From NCBI RefSeq assembly GCF_028330765.1, contig NZ_JAQMTY010000288.1, positions 1 to 53,220 on the forward strand: 53,220 bases of DNA. The letters run 5' to 3'. Source of the stretch: Spirulina subsalsa CS-330 (GTDB taxonomy: Bacteria > Cyanobacteriota > Cyanobacteriia > Cyanobacteriales > Spirulinaceae). The notes under the pieces were generated by a model that searched no databases, was not told where the DNA came from, and saw only the letters and a list, made by a program, of their open reading frames with translations. Shown here piece by piece: positions 43,806-52,967 of this stretch; the first letter of the stretch is position 1, and each line of letters begins with the position of its first letter. The position numbers and the translations under genes were made by a program.

Positions 43806-45803
43806 ATGGTCGTTCGTCGGCGGGCGGCTCCCCCTACCCCGTGGTCTAGAGATTTAGCCGAACCAGATATCGATCAATCTGCTTACGTTCACTCCTTTTC
43901 AAACATCATTGGTGATGTGAAAATAGGGGCAAATGTGCTGATTTCCCCTGGGACATCGATTCGGGCAGATGAAGGCTTTCCCTTCCACATTGGAGCGAGC
44001 ACTAACATTCAAGATGGTGTGGTCGTCCATGGCCTCGAAAAAGGCCGGGTTTTGGGAGATGATGGTCAAAGCTACTCCGCCTGGATTGGTGAGGATACTT
44101 GTATCACCCACATGGCCTTGATCCATGGGCCGGTGTATATCGGAAATAATTGCTTTATTGGTTTTCGTTCAACGGTCTTTAATGCCCGTGTGGGACATGG
44201 CTGCATTGTGATGATGCATGCCTTGATTCAGGATGTGGAAATTCCTGCGGGCAAATATGTGCCGTCGGGGGCTGTGATCACGAATCAACAGCAGGCAGAT
44301 CGCTTGCCTGATGTCCATGAAGATGATCGGGCGTTTGCCCATCATGTGGTTGAGGTGAATGAGGCCTTATTGACGGGCTATCGCTGTGCGGAAGACCCTT
44401 CTTGCATTTTGCCAATTCGCAACGAAGTGGATGCACTGCACTCTAAACCGGGGAATGGATATTCTCCCACTGCTGACGATCATGATTTGGTAGGAACTAT
44501 GAGCTTGAGTCCAGAAACAATTGAACAGGTGCGATCGCTGCTGAGCCAAGGCTATAGCCTGGGACTAGAACATGCTGATGCGCGGCGTTATCGCTCGAAG
44601 TCATGGCTGACGGCGGAATCAATCCAAGGCCGTCGTGATGATCAGGTATTGGCTGAACTTGAATCCCGCCTCCGGGAATTTCCGGGGGAATATGTGCGTT
44701 TGATTGGTGTGGATACCCATGCGAAACGCCGGGTTCTCGAAGCCATCATTCAACGTCCCGATGGTACGTCCCCTGTCCATAAGCGCCAGAAAAGCGTCGT
44801 TGTGTCATCTCGGCCGACGGGTCGAGGGGCCGGGGCTGTGGCGGTGGGTGCATTATCGGGTGATGTCGCGACCCAAGTCCGTGACTTGTTGCGCCAAGGC
44901 TATCGGATTGGCACTGAGCATGCGGATGCGCGTCGCTATCGCTCGAAATCTTGGCAGACCTGTCCGCAAATCAAGGCGACACGGGAGGCAGATGCGATCG
45001 CAGAACTCAATCATTGTCTCCAAGACCACCAAGGCGAATATGTTCGCCTGATTGGCATTGATGCCAACGCCAAACGGCGCGTCCTCGAAACCATCATCCA
45101 ACGCCCCGATGACGTACCCGGTGCCACAAAAGCCAACGGTAAAGTCAACGGCAAAGCCAGCATCAGCCTCAACGGCAGTGCCAACGGCAGCGGTGACCTG
45201 ACCCAACAAGTTCGGCAACTGCTCAGTCAAGGTCTAGCGATTCGCGCCGAACATGCCAGCAAGCGCCGCTATCGCTCGAAATCTTGGCTCACCTGTGAAG
45301 GCTTGAGCGGCACCAGTGAAGCCCAAGTCATGGCCCAACTGTCGCAAATTTTGAGCGACTGCCCAGGGGAATATGTCCGTTTAATCGGGGTTGATCTTGA
45401 GGCGAATCGCCGCATCAAAGAGGTGATGATTCAACGCCCCGACGACAGCACCGCCCCCAAAGCCAGCAGCAACGGGAAAGCCAGCGCCTTCAGTGCCCCC
45501 GCTAGCAACGGCTACAGCCGCACGGGAGCCAGCACCAGCACCCAACTCGATCCAGCAGTCCAAGATCAAGTGCGGAATCTGTTGCGTCAAGGCTACACCA
45601 TTAGCACCGAACATGCCGACAAACGCCACTTCCGCGCCAAGTCCTGGAAACCCTGTGCTCCCATTTCAGCCACCCGCGAAGCCGAAGTGTTCAACCACTT
45701 AGAAGGGTGTTTAGCCGAACATGCCGGGGAATACGTGCGGTTACTCGGAATTGATGCCAAAGCGAAGCGGCGTGTGTTGGAACAGATCATCCAACGCCCT
45801 TAA
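43806..45803 (+). CDS. ccmM: Carboxysome scaffold CcmM with gamma-CA domain and four SSLD repeats
   Basis: 665 residues. Residues 1-~215 are a left-handed beta-helix gamma-carbonic anhydrase-like domain with His-bearing segments ([25 protein letters not shown]) and the Cys194/Cys200 pair (CAEDPSC) that forms the redox-controlled disulfide. Four RbcS-like SSLD repeats follow (about 234-320, 350-436, 463-545, 579-665), each with the YRSKSW or FRAKSW and EYVRL(I/L)G(V/I)D marks, joined by Gly/Ser/Asn-rich linkers. It links RuBisCO holoenzymes and recruits CcmN. An internal start at 44499 should give the short form. Confidence 0.96.
   Translation: MVVRRRAAPPTPWSRDLAEPDIDQSAYVHSFSNIIGDVKIGANVLISPGTSIRADEGFPFHIGASTNIQDGVVVHGLEKGRVLGDDGQSYSAWIGEDTCITHMALIHGPVYIGNNCFIGFRSTVFNARVGHGCIVMMHALIQDVEIPAGKYVPSGAVITNQQQADRLPDVHEDDRAFAHHVVEVNEALLTGYRCAEDPSCILPIRNEVDALHSKPGNGYSPTADDHDLVGTMSLSPETIEQVRSLLSQGYSLGLEHADARRYRSKSWLTAESIQGRRDDQVLAELESRLREFPGEYVRLIGVDTHAKRRVLEAIIQRPDGTSPVHKRQKSVVVSSRPTGRGAGAVAVGALSGDVATQVRDLLRQGYRIGTEHADARRYRSKSWQTCPQIKATREADAIAELNHCLQDHQGEYVRLIGIDANAKRRVLETIIQRPDDVPGATKANGKVNGKASISLNGSANGSGDLTQQVRQLLSQGLAIRAEHASKRRYRSKSWLTCEGLSGTSEAQVMAQLSQILSDCPGEYVRLIGVDLEANRRIKEVMIQRPDDSTAPKASSNGKASAFSAPASNGYSRTGASTSTQLDPAVQDQVRNLLRQGYTISTEHADKRHFRAKSWKPCAPISATREAEVFNHLEGCLAEHAGEYVRLLGIDAKAKRRVLEQIIQRP
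44491..44501 (+). promoter_or_regulatory. Internal ribosome-binding site and start for short CcmM
   Basis: TAGGAA is followed by an in-frame ATG at 44499, just before the first SSLD. The product would be 434 residues with all four SSLDs and no CA domain, the equivalent of CcmM35 known from other beta-cyanobacteria. The start is inferred from its position and frame. Confidence 0.6.
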
Positions 45804-45815
45804 GCCTCGTCCTAA

Positions 45816-45857
45816 CCAAAGTCAGCCGCGCTGACTTTGGTGTTTTGCAATTTTTTC
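45816..45857 (+). terminator. Terminator-like hairpin between ccmM and ccmN
   Basis: CCAAAGTCAG (45816-45825) pairs perfectly with CTGACTTTGG (45831-45840) around a 5-nt loop, 12 nt after the ccmM stop. TGTTTTGCAATTTTTT follows. It looks like a real rho-independent terminator inside the operon; ccmN starts about 27 nt later. Confidence 0.8.
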
Positions 45858-45867
45858 CACCGTGGTC

Positions 45868-46551
45868 ATGCCTTTGCAACCTTTGCACCTTTGTTCACTG
45901 CCCCATGTCCGGGTTGTCGGTGATGTCATTATTCATCCCAGTGCGGCGATCGCTCCCGGTGCAATTTTGCTAGCAGCCCCCCCAGGTCGGATTGAAATTG
46001 CAGCCGGAGCCTGTATCGGCATGGGCGTGATCCTCAACGCCGGCAACGGTGAAATCACGATCGCCGAAGGAGCCAGTCTTGGCCCAGGAGTTTTAATTGT
46101 TGGCCCCTGTCACATTGGCACCAACAGTTGTATTGGTGGACTGTCCACCCTCTACGCCACCTCCGTCGCCGCCATGAATGTCGTCCTCGCCGGCAGCCTC
46201 CTCGGTGCGCCCCCCGATCAAAATCGGCCCCCTCACCCCGTTGCTGCATCTGCATCGTCCCCAGAGCAGCAGGCTTCAGAGGTTGAATCCGATCCTTGGT
46301 CTCTTGAGGCAGCGCCACCGGAACCAACACCTAGCCCACCCCCTGAACCGCCCCCTGTTCCCGAACCGCTGAACCATCATCCTGAATCTTCACCTCATGT
46401 TGATCAGTCTGCTGCGATCGCAACGCCGGATGAACCCACCCAGCAACAATCGGAGCGATTGAAGAAGAGTAAAGTCATGATTAATCAATTACTGATTACC
46501 CTGTTTCCCCACGATGAACAGATTCAGAGTCGTCAGCAGGAACAGCCTTAA
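45868..46551 (+). CDS. ccmN: Carboxysome adaptor protein CcmN
   Basis: 227 residues from the ATG at 45868 (a GTG two codons earlier is possible). The N-terminal ~120 residues have hexapeptide repeats (HPSAAIAPGAILLAAPPGRI, GVILNAGNGEITIAEGASLG). A Pro/Glu/Ser-rich linker follows. The end (SERLKKSKVMINQLLITLFP) is the amphipathic encapsulation peptide that binds CcmK shell proteins. CcmN bridges CcmM to the shell. No ccmO follows; rbcL does. Confidence 0.92.
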   Translation: MPLQPLHLCSLPHVRVVGDVIIHPSAAIAPGAILLAAPPGRIEIAAGACIGMGVILNAGNGEITIAEGASLGPGVLIVGPCHIGTNSCIGGLSTLYATSVAAMNVVLAGSLLGAPPDQNRPPHPVAASASSPEQQASEVESDPWSLEAAPPEPTPSPPPEPPPVPEPLNHHPESSPHVDQSAAIATPDEPTQQQSERLKKSKVMINQLLITLFPHDEQIQSRQQEQP

Positions 46552-47155
46552 GATCGGGTCTATAGTTATTGTTTTTTTTGAGAAAAACGAGAGTCAATAC
46601 TATCAAGATCGTAAACATTTGTAACCATAAATTACGATCAATCTGAGCATCATCGTGGGACACTCCTCGCGATACCCATCAGCCTCTTCTCAGAACCCTA
46701 GAGTTTGGATTAGTCTACGCAAGATTGTCCTAACTCATTCTGTTATGGAACACCAGCAACTTAGCTCAAACCCTTAGGCAGCGAGGATTTGAGCAATTTT
46801 CTGCATTCATAAAAATGCCTGTCGTCTTTCCTTAACAAAGTATTAATTTTTTTAATGTGTCCGAAAAGGAATCACAATTATCAGATTCATAAAATTGCCT
46901 AGACTTTTCCTAAAAAGGTTGAGCCTTCGTGATAAGCTAAAACGTGACATAAACAACTTGTCATTAAACAGAAATTCTTTGAACGCCAACTTGGGCTGAG
47001 TTGTTACTGTTTGATACGGAAACGAATAAAAGGTTCCGCTTTGATGCCCCTCCCTTCGTCACGTCACAGTCACGCCAACCGGCCCGCAGTTGTGAGTAGA
47101 AATCACTGTTAAACGTAAGCCTCACCACGACTTATTAAAGGAGGAATTTGAGGAT
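46552..47155. other. Long rbcL leader and promoter region
   Basis: 604 bp without a gene. AT-rich between about 46560 and 46960. Contains the RbcR-type palindrome at 46842-46856, and AAAGGAGGA (47137-47145) as a strong Shine-Dalgarno for rbcL. No terminator hairpin is evident right after ccmN. Confidence 0.65.
46842..46856. promoter_or_regulatory. Candidate RbcR (LysR-type) binding site
   Basis: ATTAATTTTTTTAAT fits the RbcR consensus ATTA(G/A)-N5-(C/T)TAAT at every defined position. It lies about 300 bp upstream of the rbcL start. The consensus is recalled from work on Synechocystis; binding here is untested. Confidence 0.55.
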
Positions 47156-48568
47156 ATGGTACAAACCAAACCTGGGTTTGAGGCGGGCGTAAAGGACTAT
47201 CGTCTGACCTATTACACCCCCGATTACACCCCCAAGGACACTGACCTGCTCGCATGCTTCCGGATGACCCCGCAACCGGGCGTTCCTCCTGAAGAAGCTG
47301 GTGCGGCTGTGGCAGCAGAATCATCCACCGGAACCTGGACCACGGTATGGACGGATGGTTTGACCGACCTGGATCGCTACAAAGGTCGTTGCTATGACCT
47401 CGAAGCGGTTCCGGGTGAAGATAACCAGTACTTTTGCTTCGTGGCCTATCCCCTCGACCTGTTTGAAGAAGGGTCGGTCACCAACGTGTTGACCTCCATT
47501 GTTGGTAACGTGTTCGGGTTTAAAGCCCTGCGTGCCCTGCGTTTGGAAGATATTCGTTTCCCCGTAGCGTTGATCAAAACCTTTGAAGGCCCGCCCCACG
47601 GGATTACCGTTGAGCGCGACAAACTGAACAAGTATGGTCGTCCCCTTTTGGGTTGTACGATTAAGCCCAAATTGGGTCTGTCTGCCAAGAACTACGGTCG
47701 TGCAGTCTATGAATGTCTGCGCGGTGGTTTGGACTTCACCAAAGACGACGAAAACATTAACTCTCAGCCCTTCATGCGGTGGCGCGATCGCTTCCTCTTC
47801 GTCCAAGAGGCGATCGAGAAAGCCCAAGCCGAAACCAACGAAATCAAAGGGCACTACCTCAACGTCACCGCTCCCACCTGCGAGCAAATGATGGAACGGG
47901 CCGAATTCGCCAAAGAAATCGGCACTCCGATCATCATGCATGACTTCTTCACCAGTGGCTTCACCGCCAACACCAGCCTATCCAAATGGTGTCGTCGTAA
48001 CGGTGTGTTGCTGCACATCCACCGCGCCATGCACGCTGTGGTTGACCGTCAACGGAACCACGGGATTCACTTCCGCGTGTTGGCCAAATGTCTCCGCCTC
48101 TCCGGTGGGGATCACCTCCACTCCGGTACCGTCGTCGGTAAACTCGAAGGCGAACGCGGCATCACCATGGGCTTTGTTGACCTGATGCGCGAAGACTACG
48201 TGGAAGAAGATCGTTCACGCGGTATTTTCTTCACCCAAGACTACGCCTCCCTCCCCAGCACCATGCCCGTGGCATCCGGTGGGATTCACGTCTGGCACAT
48301 GCCCGCCTTGGTGGAAATCTTCGGCGATGATTCTTGCTTACAGTTCGGGGGTGGTACCCTCGGTCACCCTTGGGGGAATGCACCGGGTGCAACCGCCAAC
48401 CGGGTTGCCTTAGAAGCCTGTGTTCAAGCTCGTAACGAAGGTCGTAACCTCGCTCGCGAAGGCAACGACGTGATCCGCGAAGCCTGCCGCTGGAGTCCTG
48501 AATTGGCTGCGGCTTGCGAACTGTGGAAAGAAATCAAGTTCGAGTTTGAAGCAATGGATACCATCTAG
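47156..48568 (+). CDS. rbcL: RuBisCO large subunit, form 1B
   Basis: 470 residues. Catalytic segments [11 protein letters not shown] (Lys170), [10 protein letters not shown] with Lys196 (spinach Lys201, carbamylated) and loop 6 [11 protein letters not shown] are intact. It fixes CO2 on ribulose bisphosphate inside the carboxysome, assembled with RbcS and bound by CcmM. Strong AAAGGAGGA precedes the ATG. The order rbcL-rbcX-rbcS is that of form 1B cyanobacteria. Confidence 0.99.
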   Translation: MVQTKPGFEAGVKDYRLTYYTPDYTPKDTDLLACFRMTPQPGVPPEEAGAAVAAESSTGTWTTVWTDGLTDLDRYKGRCYDLEAVPGEDNQYFCFVAYPLDLFEEGSVTNVLTSIVGNVFGFKALRALRLEDIRFPVALIKTFEGPPHGITVERDKLNKYGRPLLGCTIKPKLGLSAKNYGRAVYECLRGGLDFTKDDENINSQPFMRWRDRFLFVQEAIEKAQAETNEIKGHYLNVTAPTCEQMMERAEFAKEIGTPIIMHDFFTSGFTANTSLSKWCRRNGVLLHIHRAMHAVVDRQRNHGIHFRVLAKCLRLSGGDHLHSGTVVGKLEGERGITMGFVDLMREDYVEEDRSRGIFFTQDYASLPSTMPVASGGIHVWHMPALVEIFGDDSCLQFGGGTLGHPWGNAPGATANRVALEACVQARNEGRNLAREGNDVIREACRWSPELAAACELWKEIKFEFEAMDTI

Positions 48569-48577
48569 GTTGGCAAA

Positions 48578-48617
48578 CAGGATAAACGAACGGGTAAAAC
48601 CGTTACCGTTTATCCTG
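48578..48617 (+). terminator. Stem-loop between rbcL and rbcX
   Basis: CAGGATAAACG (48578-48588) pairs perfectly with CGTTTATCCTG (48607-48617), and AACGG/CCGTT (48589-48593, 48600-48604) extends the stem inside with a 2-nt bulge. No U-tract follows, so attenuation or 3'-end protection of rbcL mRNA is more likely than full termination. Confidence 0.75.
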
Positions 48618-48661
48618 AGTATTTCCACCTACAATCGGTCGGGTCGGAACCAGTTTTGCCC

Positions 48662-49036
48662 ATGAACCCTAAAGATGTTGCCCAAGATACGGTGCAGATG
48701 CTGCAAAGCTACCTCACCTACCAGGCAGTGCGAGAAATCATCAATCAACTGACCGAGACCAACCCCCCCCAAGCCATTTGGCTGACTCATTATTCCGCTG
48801 GCAAACTCCAAGATGGGGAAGCCTATCTACAGGGGTTAATGCTGGAGCATAAAGAGTTAGTGTTACGGATTTTGACGGTGCGGGCTGACTTAACGGAGCA
48901 GATTGTTGATTTTTTACCGGGGATGGTTCGTGATGCGATTCAACTCTCGAACATGGAACATCGCCGCCAAGTTTTGGAACGCTTAACACGGTCTGACCCT
49001 GACCCGTCCGCTTCAACCGAATCTCCCTCTGATTAG
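48662..49036 (+). CDS. rbcX: RuBisCO assembly chaperone RbcX
   Basis: 124 residues from the ATG at 48662; a TTG two codons upstream is not needed. TVQMLQSYLTYQAVREIINQ and ANPP-like TNPPQAIWLTHYSAGK match RbcX, a helical homodimer that binds the C-terminal peptide of RbcL during assembly. The Asp/Ser-rich tail is variable in the family. Confidence 0.95.
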   Translation: MNPKDVAQDTVQMLQSYLTYQAVREIINQLTETNPPQAIWLTHYSAGKLQDGEAYLQGLMLEHKELVLRILTVRADLTEQIVDFLPGMVRDAIQLSNMEHRRQVLERLTRSDPDPSASTESPSD

Positions 49037-49078
49037 GGATTTTTTGCACCCATCTTTACTTTAATGAGGTCTTAACCC

Positions 49079-49420
49079 ATGGCAATGAAGACGTTACCCA
49101 AAGAGAAGCGTTACGAAACTCTTTCTTATCTTCCCCCGTTGACGGATCAGCAAATTGCGCTGCAAATCCAATACATGTTGGATCAAGGCTATATCCCGGC
49201 GGTTGAGTTTGAAAAAGATCCGAAGCCCAGCGATCACCACTGGACGATGTGGAAGCTGCCTTTGTTTGGTGCGAGCAGCCCCCAAGATGTGCTGAACGAA
49301 GTGCGCGAATGCCGTCAAGAGTATGCTGACTCTTACATTCGTGTGGTGGGTTTCGACAACATCAAGCAATGCCAAACGGTGAGCTTCATCGTGTACAAGC
49401 CCGGTGTCAGCCGCTTCTAG
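49079..49420 (+). CDS. rbcS: RuBisCO small subunit
   Basis: 113 residues. The core [35 protein letters not shown] and [20 protein letters not shown] is typical. GAGG at 49066-49069 is 9 nt before the ATG at 49079, favouring it over the Met two codons later. It caps the RbcL octamer. A terminator follows. Confidence 0.98.
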   Translation: MAMKTLPKEKRYETLSYLPPLTDQQIALQIQYMLDQGYIPAVEFEKDPKPSDHHWTMWKLPLFGASSPQDVLNEVRECRQEYADSYIRVVGFDNIKQCQTVSFIVYKPGVSRF

Positions 49421-49458
49421 GTTGAACCGCGTTTGAATTGATTGTGTTGAATTAATCT

Positions 49459-49490
49459 AAAAAGGAACTGAGTTGATCGGTTCCTTTTTT
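49459..49490 (+). terminator. Terminator of rbcLXS
   Basis: AAAAAGGAAC (49459-49468) pairs with GTTCCTTTTT (49480-49489) and ends in a T-run, 38 nt after rbcS. Confidence 0.88.
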
Positions 49491-49709
49491 GCTGAGCGAT
49501 TGAATGTCCTACTGGCGGGTAAGATATGCCCGCACGCCTTAACTCCTTGGATATGACTGGAGTGGGAGCGTCTCGCTCCCTTCGTTCCCTAGCTGTTTGG
49601 TGATGCTCCCTAGCTGGTTAGTGATGATGTTGATCCGGATTTCGTATGACTACTACAGAGTCAAGACTTAATATTCGGATTGTATTGAATGTCCAACGCT
49701 CAACGTGAC

Positions 49710-49740
49710 GGTGCGTTACGCTTCGCTAACAGCACCCTAC
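49710..49740. repeat. GTGCGTTACGC-type palindromic spacer repeat
   Basis: GGTGCGTTA and CTAACAGCACC can pair across CGCTTCG; the block ends CCCTAC. Repeats of this type are dispersed in many cyanobacterial genomes. Confidence 0.65.
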
Positions 49741-49771
49741 AAACATCCTAATTCTTGGCATTGACGCTGCA

Positions 49772-50062
49772 CTACTCTGATATGTGCTGCTCTAGCTGAT
49801 CCAGAATCTGAGTTAACCAAGCTCTGGCCGCTGCCTCGGTCTCGAAATGTCGATTCGCATAGTCGGCGATCGCTTCCCACGGGAAAAGTTGGGCGGCCAA
49901 GGCGGCCCGCCCTTCTGCAATAACGGTGCGATGCCATGGCTGAAGTTGGGGAGCAAGGCAGTTTCGCAGCACGGCTTCATCCGTGAGTCCCTCCCAATCC
50001 GCTTCAGCAAACTCAGCAGATAAGAAGCTATAGAGGGATTCATAGTCTGGTGAACCGCTCAT
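49772..50062 (-). CDS. Probable immunity protein for the RNase A-like toxin (CdiI-like)
   Basis: 96 residues from the ATG at 50062, which is 2 nt after the toxin stop; a Met 12 codons upstream would overlap the toxin gene. SPDYESLYSFLSAEFAEADW followed by a conserved-looking acidic helix resembles the contact-dependent inhibition immunity family (F-L-x-F, D-W). It is acidic, small, soluble and has no signal peptide, as expected for a cytosolic protector that binds a basic RNase. The role rests mostly on position after the toxin gene; family resemblance is weak. Confidence 0.55.
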   Translation of the reverse strand: MSGSPDYESLYSFLSAEFAEADWEGLTDEAVLRNCLAPQLQPWHRTVIAEGRAALAAQLFPWEAIADYANRHFETEAAARAWLTQILDQLEQHISE

Positions 50063-50064
50063 GC

Positions 50065-50574
50065 TTAACGGGTCGGATAGGACGTGAGCAACAAGCAACG
50101 ACCATGAGCCGTTTTGGTCATCACAGCCCGCAGACTGTTGCTGCTGGCAATATTGCGCAAGGCCGCCGGACGGCTAGCGACTCGGCCCACCACAGTCCCC
50201 GCTGCATAGTCCACGACTCGTTTTTCACCGACGGCGGCCCCGCTCACCCAGTTGTTCAACGCTGTAGCCTGGGCGGTGAGGGCGGCTTGGATGTGGGTGG
50301 TGGCAGTTGCCAGATTTGGATAGGTACTGGCGGCACTGATGGGGCTATTGTTGAGGCGATCAACCAGTTGTTGATCCGTGTGGCCCACATGACGGGCGAT
50401 CGTGTGACCGCCTTGGGCTTCTTGTTGTTGTAACCAATTTTGAGGAAATGCGGTGGGGACACATTGAGCCAGAACCGCTGTGCTGGCCGCTCCCATCGAC
50501 AGAAGCGAAAAAGCAACCGACAGTCCAACGGCCCGAACCGCTGAGGCTAGGGGATTTTGATGTGGGGTAGGCAT
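50065..50574 (-). CDS. Secreted RNase A-like (CdiA-CT type) toxin domain protein
   Basis: 169 residues. The first 36 are a Sec signal peptide (hydrophobic AVGLSVAFSLLSMGAAS, likely cut after AVLA). The mature part is one bacterial RNase A-like domain: GGHTIARHVGHTDQQLVDRL, then STYPNLATA, VVDYAAGTVVGR and the end LLLTSYPTR. His62, Arg73, Thr164 and Tyr166 fall at nearly the spacing of the catalytic His, Arg, Thr and Tyr of the Yersinia kristensenii CdiA-CT RNase (from memory). Cys38 and Cys160 could form a disulfide. AGAGG precedes the ATG. No filament or two-partner secretion gene is near, so it would be a stand-alone exported RNase. Confidence 0.75.
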   Translation of the reverse strand: MPTPHQNPLASAVRAVGLSVAFSLLSMGAASTAVLAQCVPTAFPQNWLQQQEAQGGHTIARHVGHTDQQLVDRLNNSPISAASTYPNLATATTHIQAALTAQATALNNWVSGAAVGEKRVVDYAAGTVVGRVASRPAALRNIASSNSLRAVMTKTAHGRCLLLTSYPTR

Positions 50575-50626
50575 AGACTAAAAACCTCTAGGCTGACCCC
50601 GCCATTTTACCACTCACCCCCGATGA

Positions 50627-51541
50627 TCATGTTTGGGGTGAGGTGGGGGCGAGCATGAGATTCACCCCGGCAATGATCAAGGCCATGATCAGGAGCATTA
50701 GAGGTGCGATCGCTGCCCCGAAAAAGAGCAACGACAGCAACGCCACAAAAATCGGCACGAAACTATAGATAATGCAGGCGGTGCGGGTCGCTCCGATCGC
50801 AATCACGGAAAGATTGTATTGCAGATAGCCGAGGCCCGATGCACCAATGCCCATGTAGAGGATGCCGAGTTGGGAGGCGATCGCGCTGGTGCGCAGTTGC
50901 TCGATGGGATGTTCCGGGGCGGCGAGCAAGAGGAGAAAGATCACGCCAAAGAGGGCGGCGTAGTAGGTGAGGGTGAAGCCAGAGTAACGGCGGGAGAGGC
51001 GTTTCAGCAGCAGCGAATAGGCGACCCAACAAAATACCGCCAGCAGCATCAGGGCATCGCCTTGGTTGAATTGGAGGGTGATCAGGTTTTGAAGATTGCC
51101 GCCAGTGAGGAGGAGGATCACGCCGAGGAAGGCGATCGCACCCCCCAAGTAGTTTTTGAATGCCAGGGTTTCCCCCAGGATCAGCGCCGCCGCAATGCTA
51201 GTGATGATCGGATTGGTGGCGTTAATGATCGCGGTGTTAATTACGGCGGTATAGCGCAGACTACTAAAGAAAAAATAATGGTAGCCCACAATCCCCGACA
51301 GACCCAGCAAACTTAAGGGCAGCAGATCCCGCCGTGCCACCGTTAAACTGAGACCGGGCAACCGCCACGCCATCACTGTGAGAAACAGGAGTGCCACCAG
51401 ATACCGCCAGAGGGACGTGGTGAGGGGCAGCAGATCGGCGGTGGTGTATTTACCCGCGATAAAACTCCCGGCAAACAGCAAACTAGCGCCGAGGGGCAGG
51501 GCGATCGGCGGAATTTTCAGGGGCATCGGGGATAGAGCCAT
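50627..51541 (-). CDS. EamA/DMT-superfamily transporter
   Basis: 304 residues from the ATG at 51541; a longer frame to 51658 would read through a palindromic repeat and into aroA, so it is rejected (Met at 51526 is an alternative). Ten membrane spans in two EamA halves: LLFAGSFIAGKYTTADLLPL in the first and LMLLAVFCWVAYSLLLKRLS in the second. Family members move metabolites or drugs; substrate unknown. Confidence 0.82.
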   Translation of the reverse strand: MALSPMPLKIPPIALPLGASLLFAGSFIAGKYTTADLLPLTTSLWRYLVALLFLTVMAWRLPGLSLTVARRDLLPLSLLGLSGIVGYHYFFFSSLRYTAVINTAIINATNPIITSIAAALILGETLAFKNYLGGAIAFLGVILLLTGGNLQNLITLQFNQGDALMLLAVFCWVAYSLLLKRLSRRYSGFTLTYYAALFGVIFLLLLAAPEHPIEQLRTSAIASQLGILYMGIGASGLGYLQYNLSVIAIGATRTACIIYSFVPIFVALLSLLFFGAAIAPLMLLIMALIIAGVNLMLAPTSPQT

Positions 51542-51583
51542 GAAGGTGAACGATGAAATCTGATCCTGATCATCACGAAGAAA

Positions 51584-51603
51584 CAAGGGGCTTAAGCCCC
51601 TTG
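51584..51603. repeat. Palindrome CAAGGGGCTTAAGCCCCTTG
   Basis: A perfect 20-bp palindrome identical to the cores of the two units at 9901-9972. It lies between aroA and the EamA gene. Confidence 0.85.
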
Positions 51604-51626
51604 CCTGGGATGGCGGCAGCCTTGAT

Positions 51627-52967
51627 TTACTGCCAAGCCTGTTGCAGCGTCGTGACAAAATCGGGGTAGGAAATGGCGGCGGCTTCGGCGCGGTAGATGT
51701 GGGTTGTGCCGCTGGCGTTGAGGGCGGCGATCGCTAAACTCATGGCGATCCGGTGGTCGGTGTGGCTGTCTAGATCTGTGCCTTTGAGGGGAGTGCCGCC
51801 GGTGATTTCGAGGCCGTCGGGGTGTTCTGTCACCGTTGCGCCCATGCGACTCAGTTCCGCTGCGATTACGGCGAGGCGATCGCTTTCCTTGACCCGCAAT
51901 TCTTCAGCATCTTTAATCACCGTCGTCCCCGTGGCAAACACCGCCGCCACCGCTAGGATCGGCACTTCATCAATGAGACGCGGGATGATATCGCCTGCGA
52001 TCGTGCAACCCTTTAACGCAGAGTGACGCACCCGCAAATCCGCCACCGGTTCCCCCGTTACGGTGCGGGGATTTTCTTCCGTAATATCCGCCCCCATCAT
52101 CGCCAAGGCTTCTAATACTCCCGTCCGGGTCGGGTTCATCCCCACATTTTCAATCAACAGATCCGAACCGGGAGTAATCGCCGCCGCCACCAACCAAAAC
52201 GCCGCCGAACTAATATCCCCCGGCACAATCACCGTCTGCCCGGTGAGTTTTCCACTGTGCCCCGTCACCGTCACACTGAGCCGCTCCGGATCGACGGTGA
52301 GATCTGCCCCAAAGGCTTTGAGCATCCGTTCACTGTGATCGCGGGAGAGGGCGGGTTCGATCACGGTGGTTTGCCCCGCAGCGGAGAGGCCGGCGAGGAG
52401 AATGCAGGATTTCACCTGGGCGGAGGCGATGGGAGAATGGTAGGTCATGCCCTGGAGATGTTGACCGTAGACGGCGAGGGGGGCGAGGTTGTGATTGTTG
52501 CGGCCCCAAATTTGCGCCCCCATTTGGCTGAGGGGTTTGATGACGCGGGACATGGGGCGCGATCGCAATGACCCATCCCCCGTTACTGTAAACAATCGTT
52601 CTGGATGGGAGGCGAGCAGACCGAGCATGAGGCGCAGGGTTGTCCCGGAATTGCCCGCATTGAGCACATCAACGGGTTCATCCAGCTTTCCCAGCCCGAC
52701 ACCCTCCACGGTGACGGTATCGGTATTCAGGTCAGAAATTCGCGCCCCCATGGCCCGAAAACAGGCCGCCGTACTGCGGGGATCTTCCCCCAATAAAAGA
52801 CCGTGAATGGTGGTGGTTCCGGAGGCGATCGCCCCCAACATTAACGCCCGATGGGAAATCGATTTATCGCCGGGAATCGTGATCGTGCCCTGAAGGGATG
52901 CTGTGGCGGGGGGCGTGATGGTGAGGGTTTGGTGATCAGCGATCGCAGTCAGGGCAACGGTGGACAT
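51627..52967 (-). CDS. aroA: 3-phosphoshikimate 1-carboxyvinyltransferase (EPSP synthase)
   Basis: 446 residues. [73 protein letters not shown] and [13 protein letters not shown] are the substrate-binding segments. The N-terminal and RPMSRV features fit the class II-like EPSP synthases. It transfers enolpyruvate from PEP to shikimate 3-phosphate. Monocistronic by context. Confidence 0.95.
   Translation of the reverse strand: MSTVALTAIADHQTLTITPPATASLQGTITIPGDKSISHRALMLGAIASGTTTIHGLLLGEDPRSTAACFRAMGARISDLNTDTVTVEGVGLGKLDEPVDVLNAGNSGTTLRLMLGLLASHPERLFTVTGDGSLRSRPMSRVIKPLSQMGAQIWGRNNHNLAPLAVYGQHLQGMTYHSPIASAQVKSCILLAGLSAAGQTTVIEPALSRDHSERMLKAFGADLTVDPERLSVTVTGHSGKLTGQTVIVPGDISSAAFWLVAAAITPGSDLLIENVGMNPTRTGVLEALAMMGADITEENPRTVTGEPVADLRVRHSALKGCTIAGDIIPRLIDEVPILAVAAVFATGTTVIKDAEELRVKESDRLAVIAAELSRMGATVTEHPDGLEITGGTPLKGTDLDSHTDHRIAMSLAIAALNASGTTHIYRAEAAAISYPDFVTTLQQAWQ

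Larger units (their letters stand above)
49421..49771. other. Intergenic region with palindromic repeats
   Basis: No gene seen. After the rbcS terminator come GGGAGCG/CGCTCCC around 49562-49580 and two imperfect copies of CCCTAGCTGTTTGGTGATG. The repeat at 49710-49736 (GGTGCGTTACGCTTCGCTAACAGCACC shown by its ends GGTGCGTTA and AGCACC) is the common cyanobacterial GTAGGGTGCGTTAGCG palindrome. Confidence 0.6.

Noticed and set aside
51542..51658. 39-residue N-terminal extension of the EamA transporter
   Set aside because: It reads through the palindromic repeat and into the aroA gene; the transporter family starts near the Met at 51541 or 51526.
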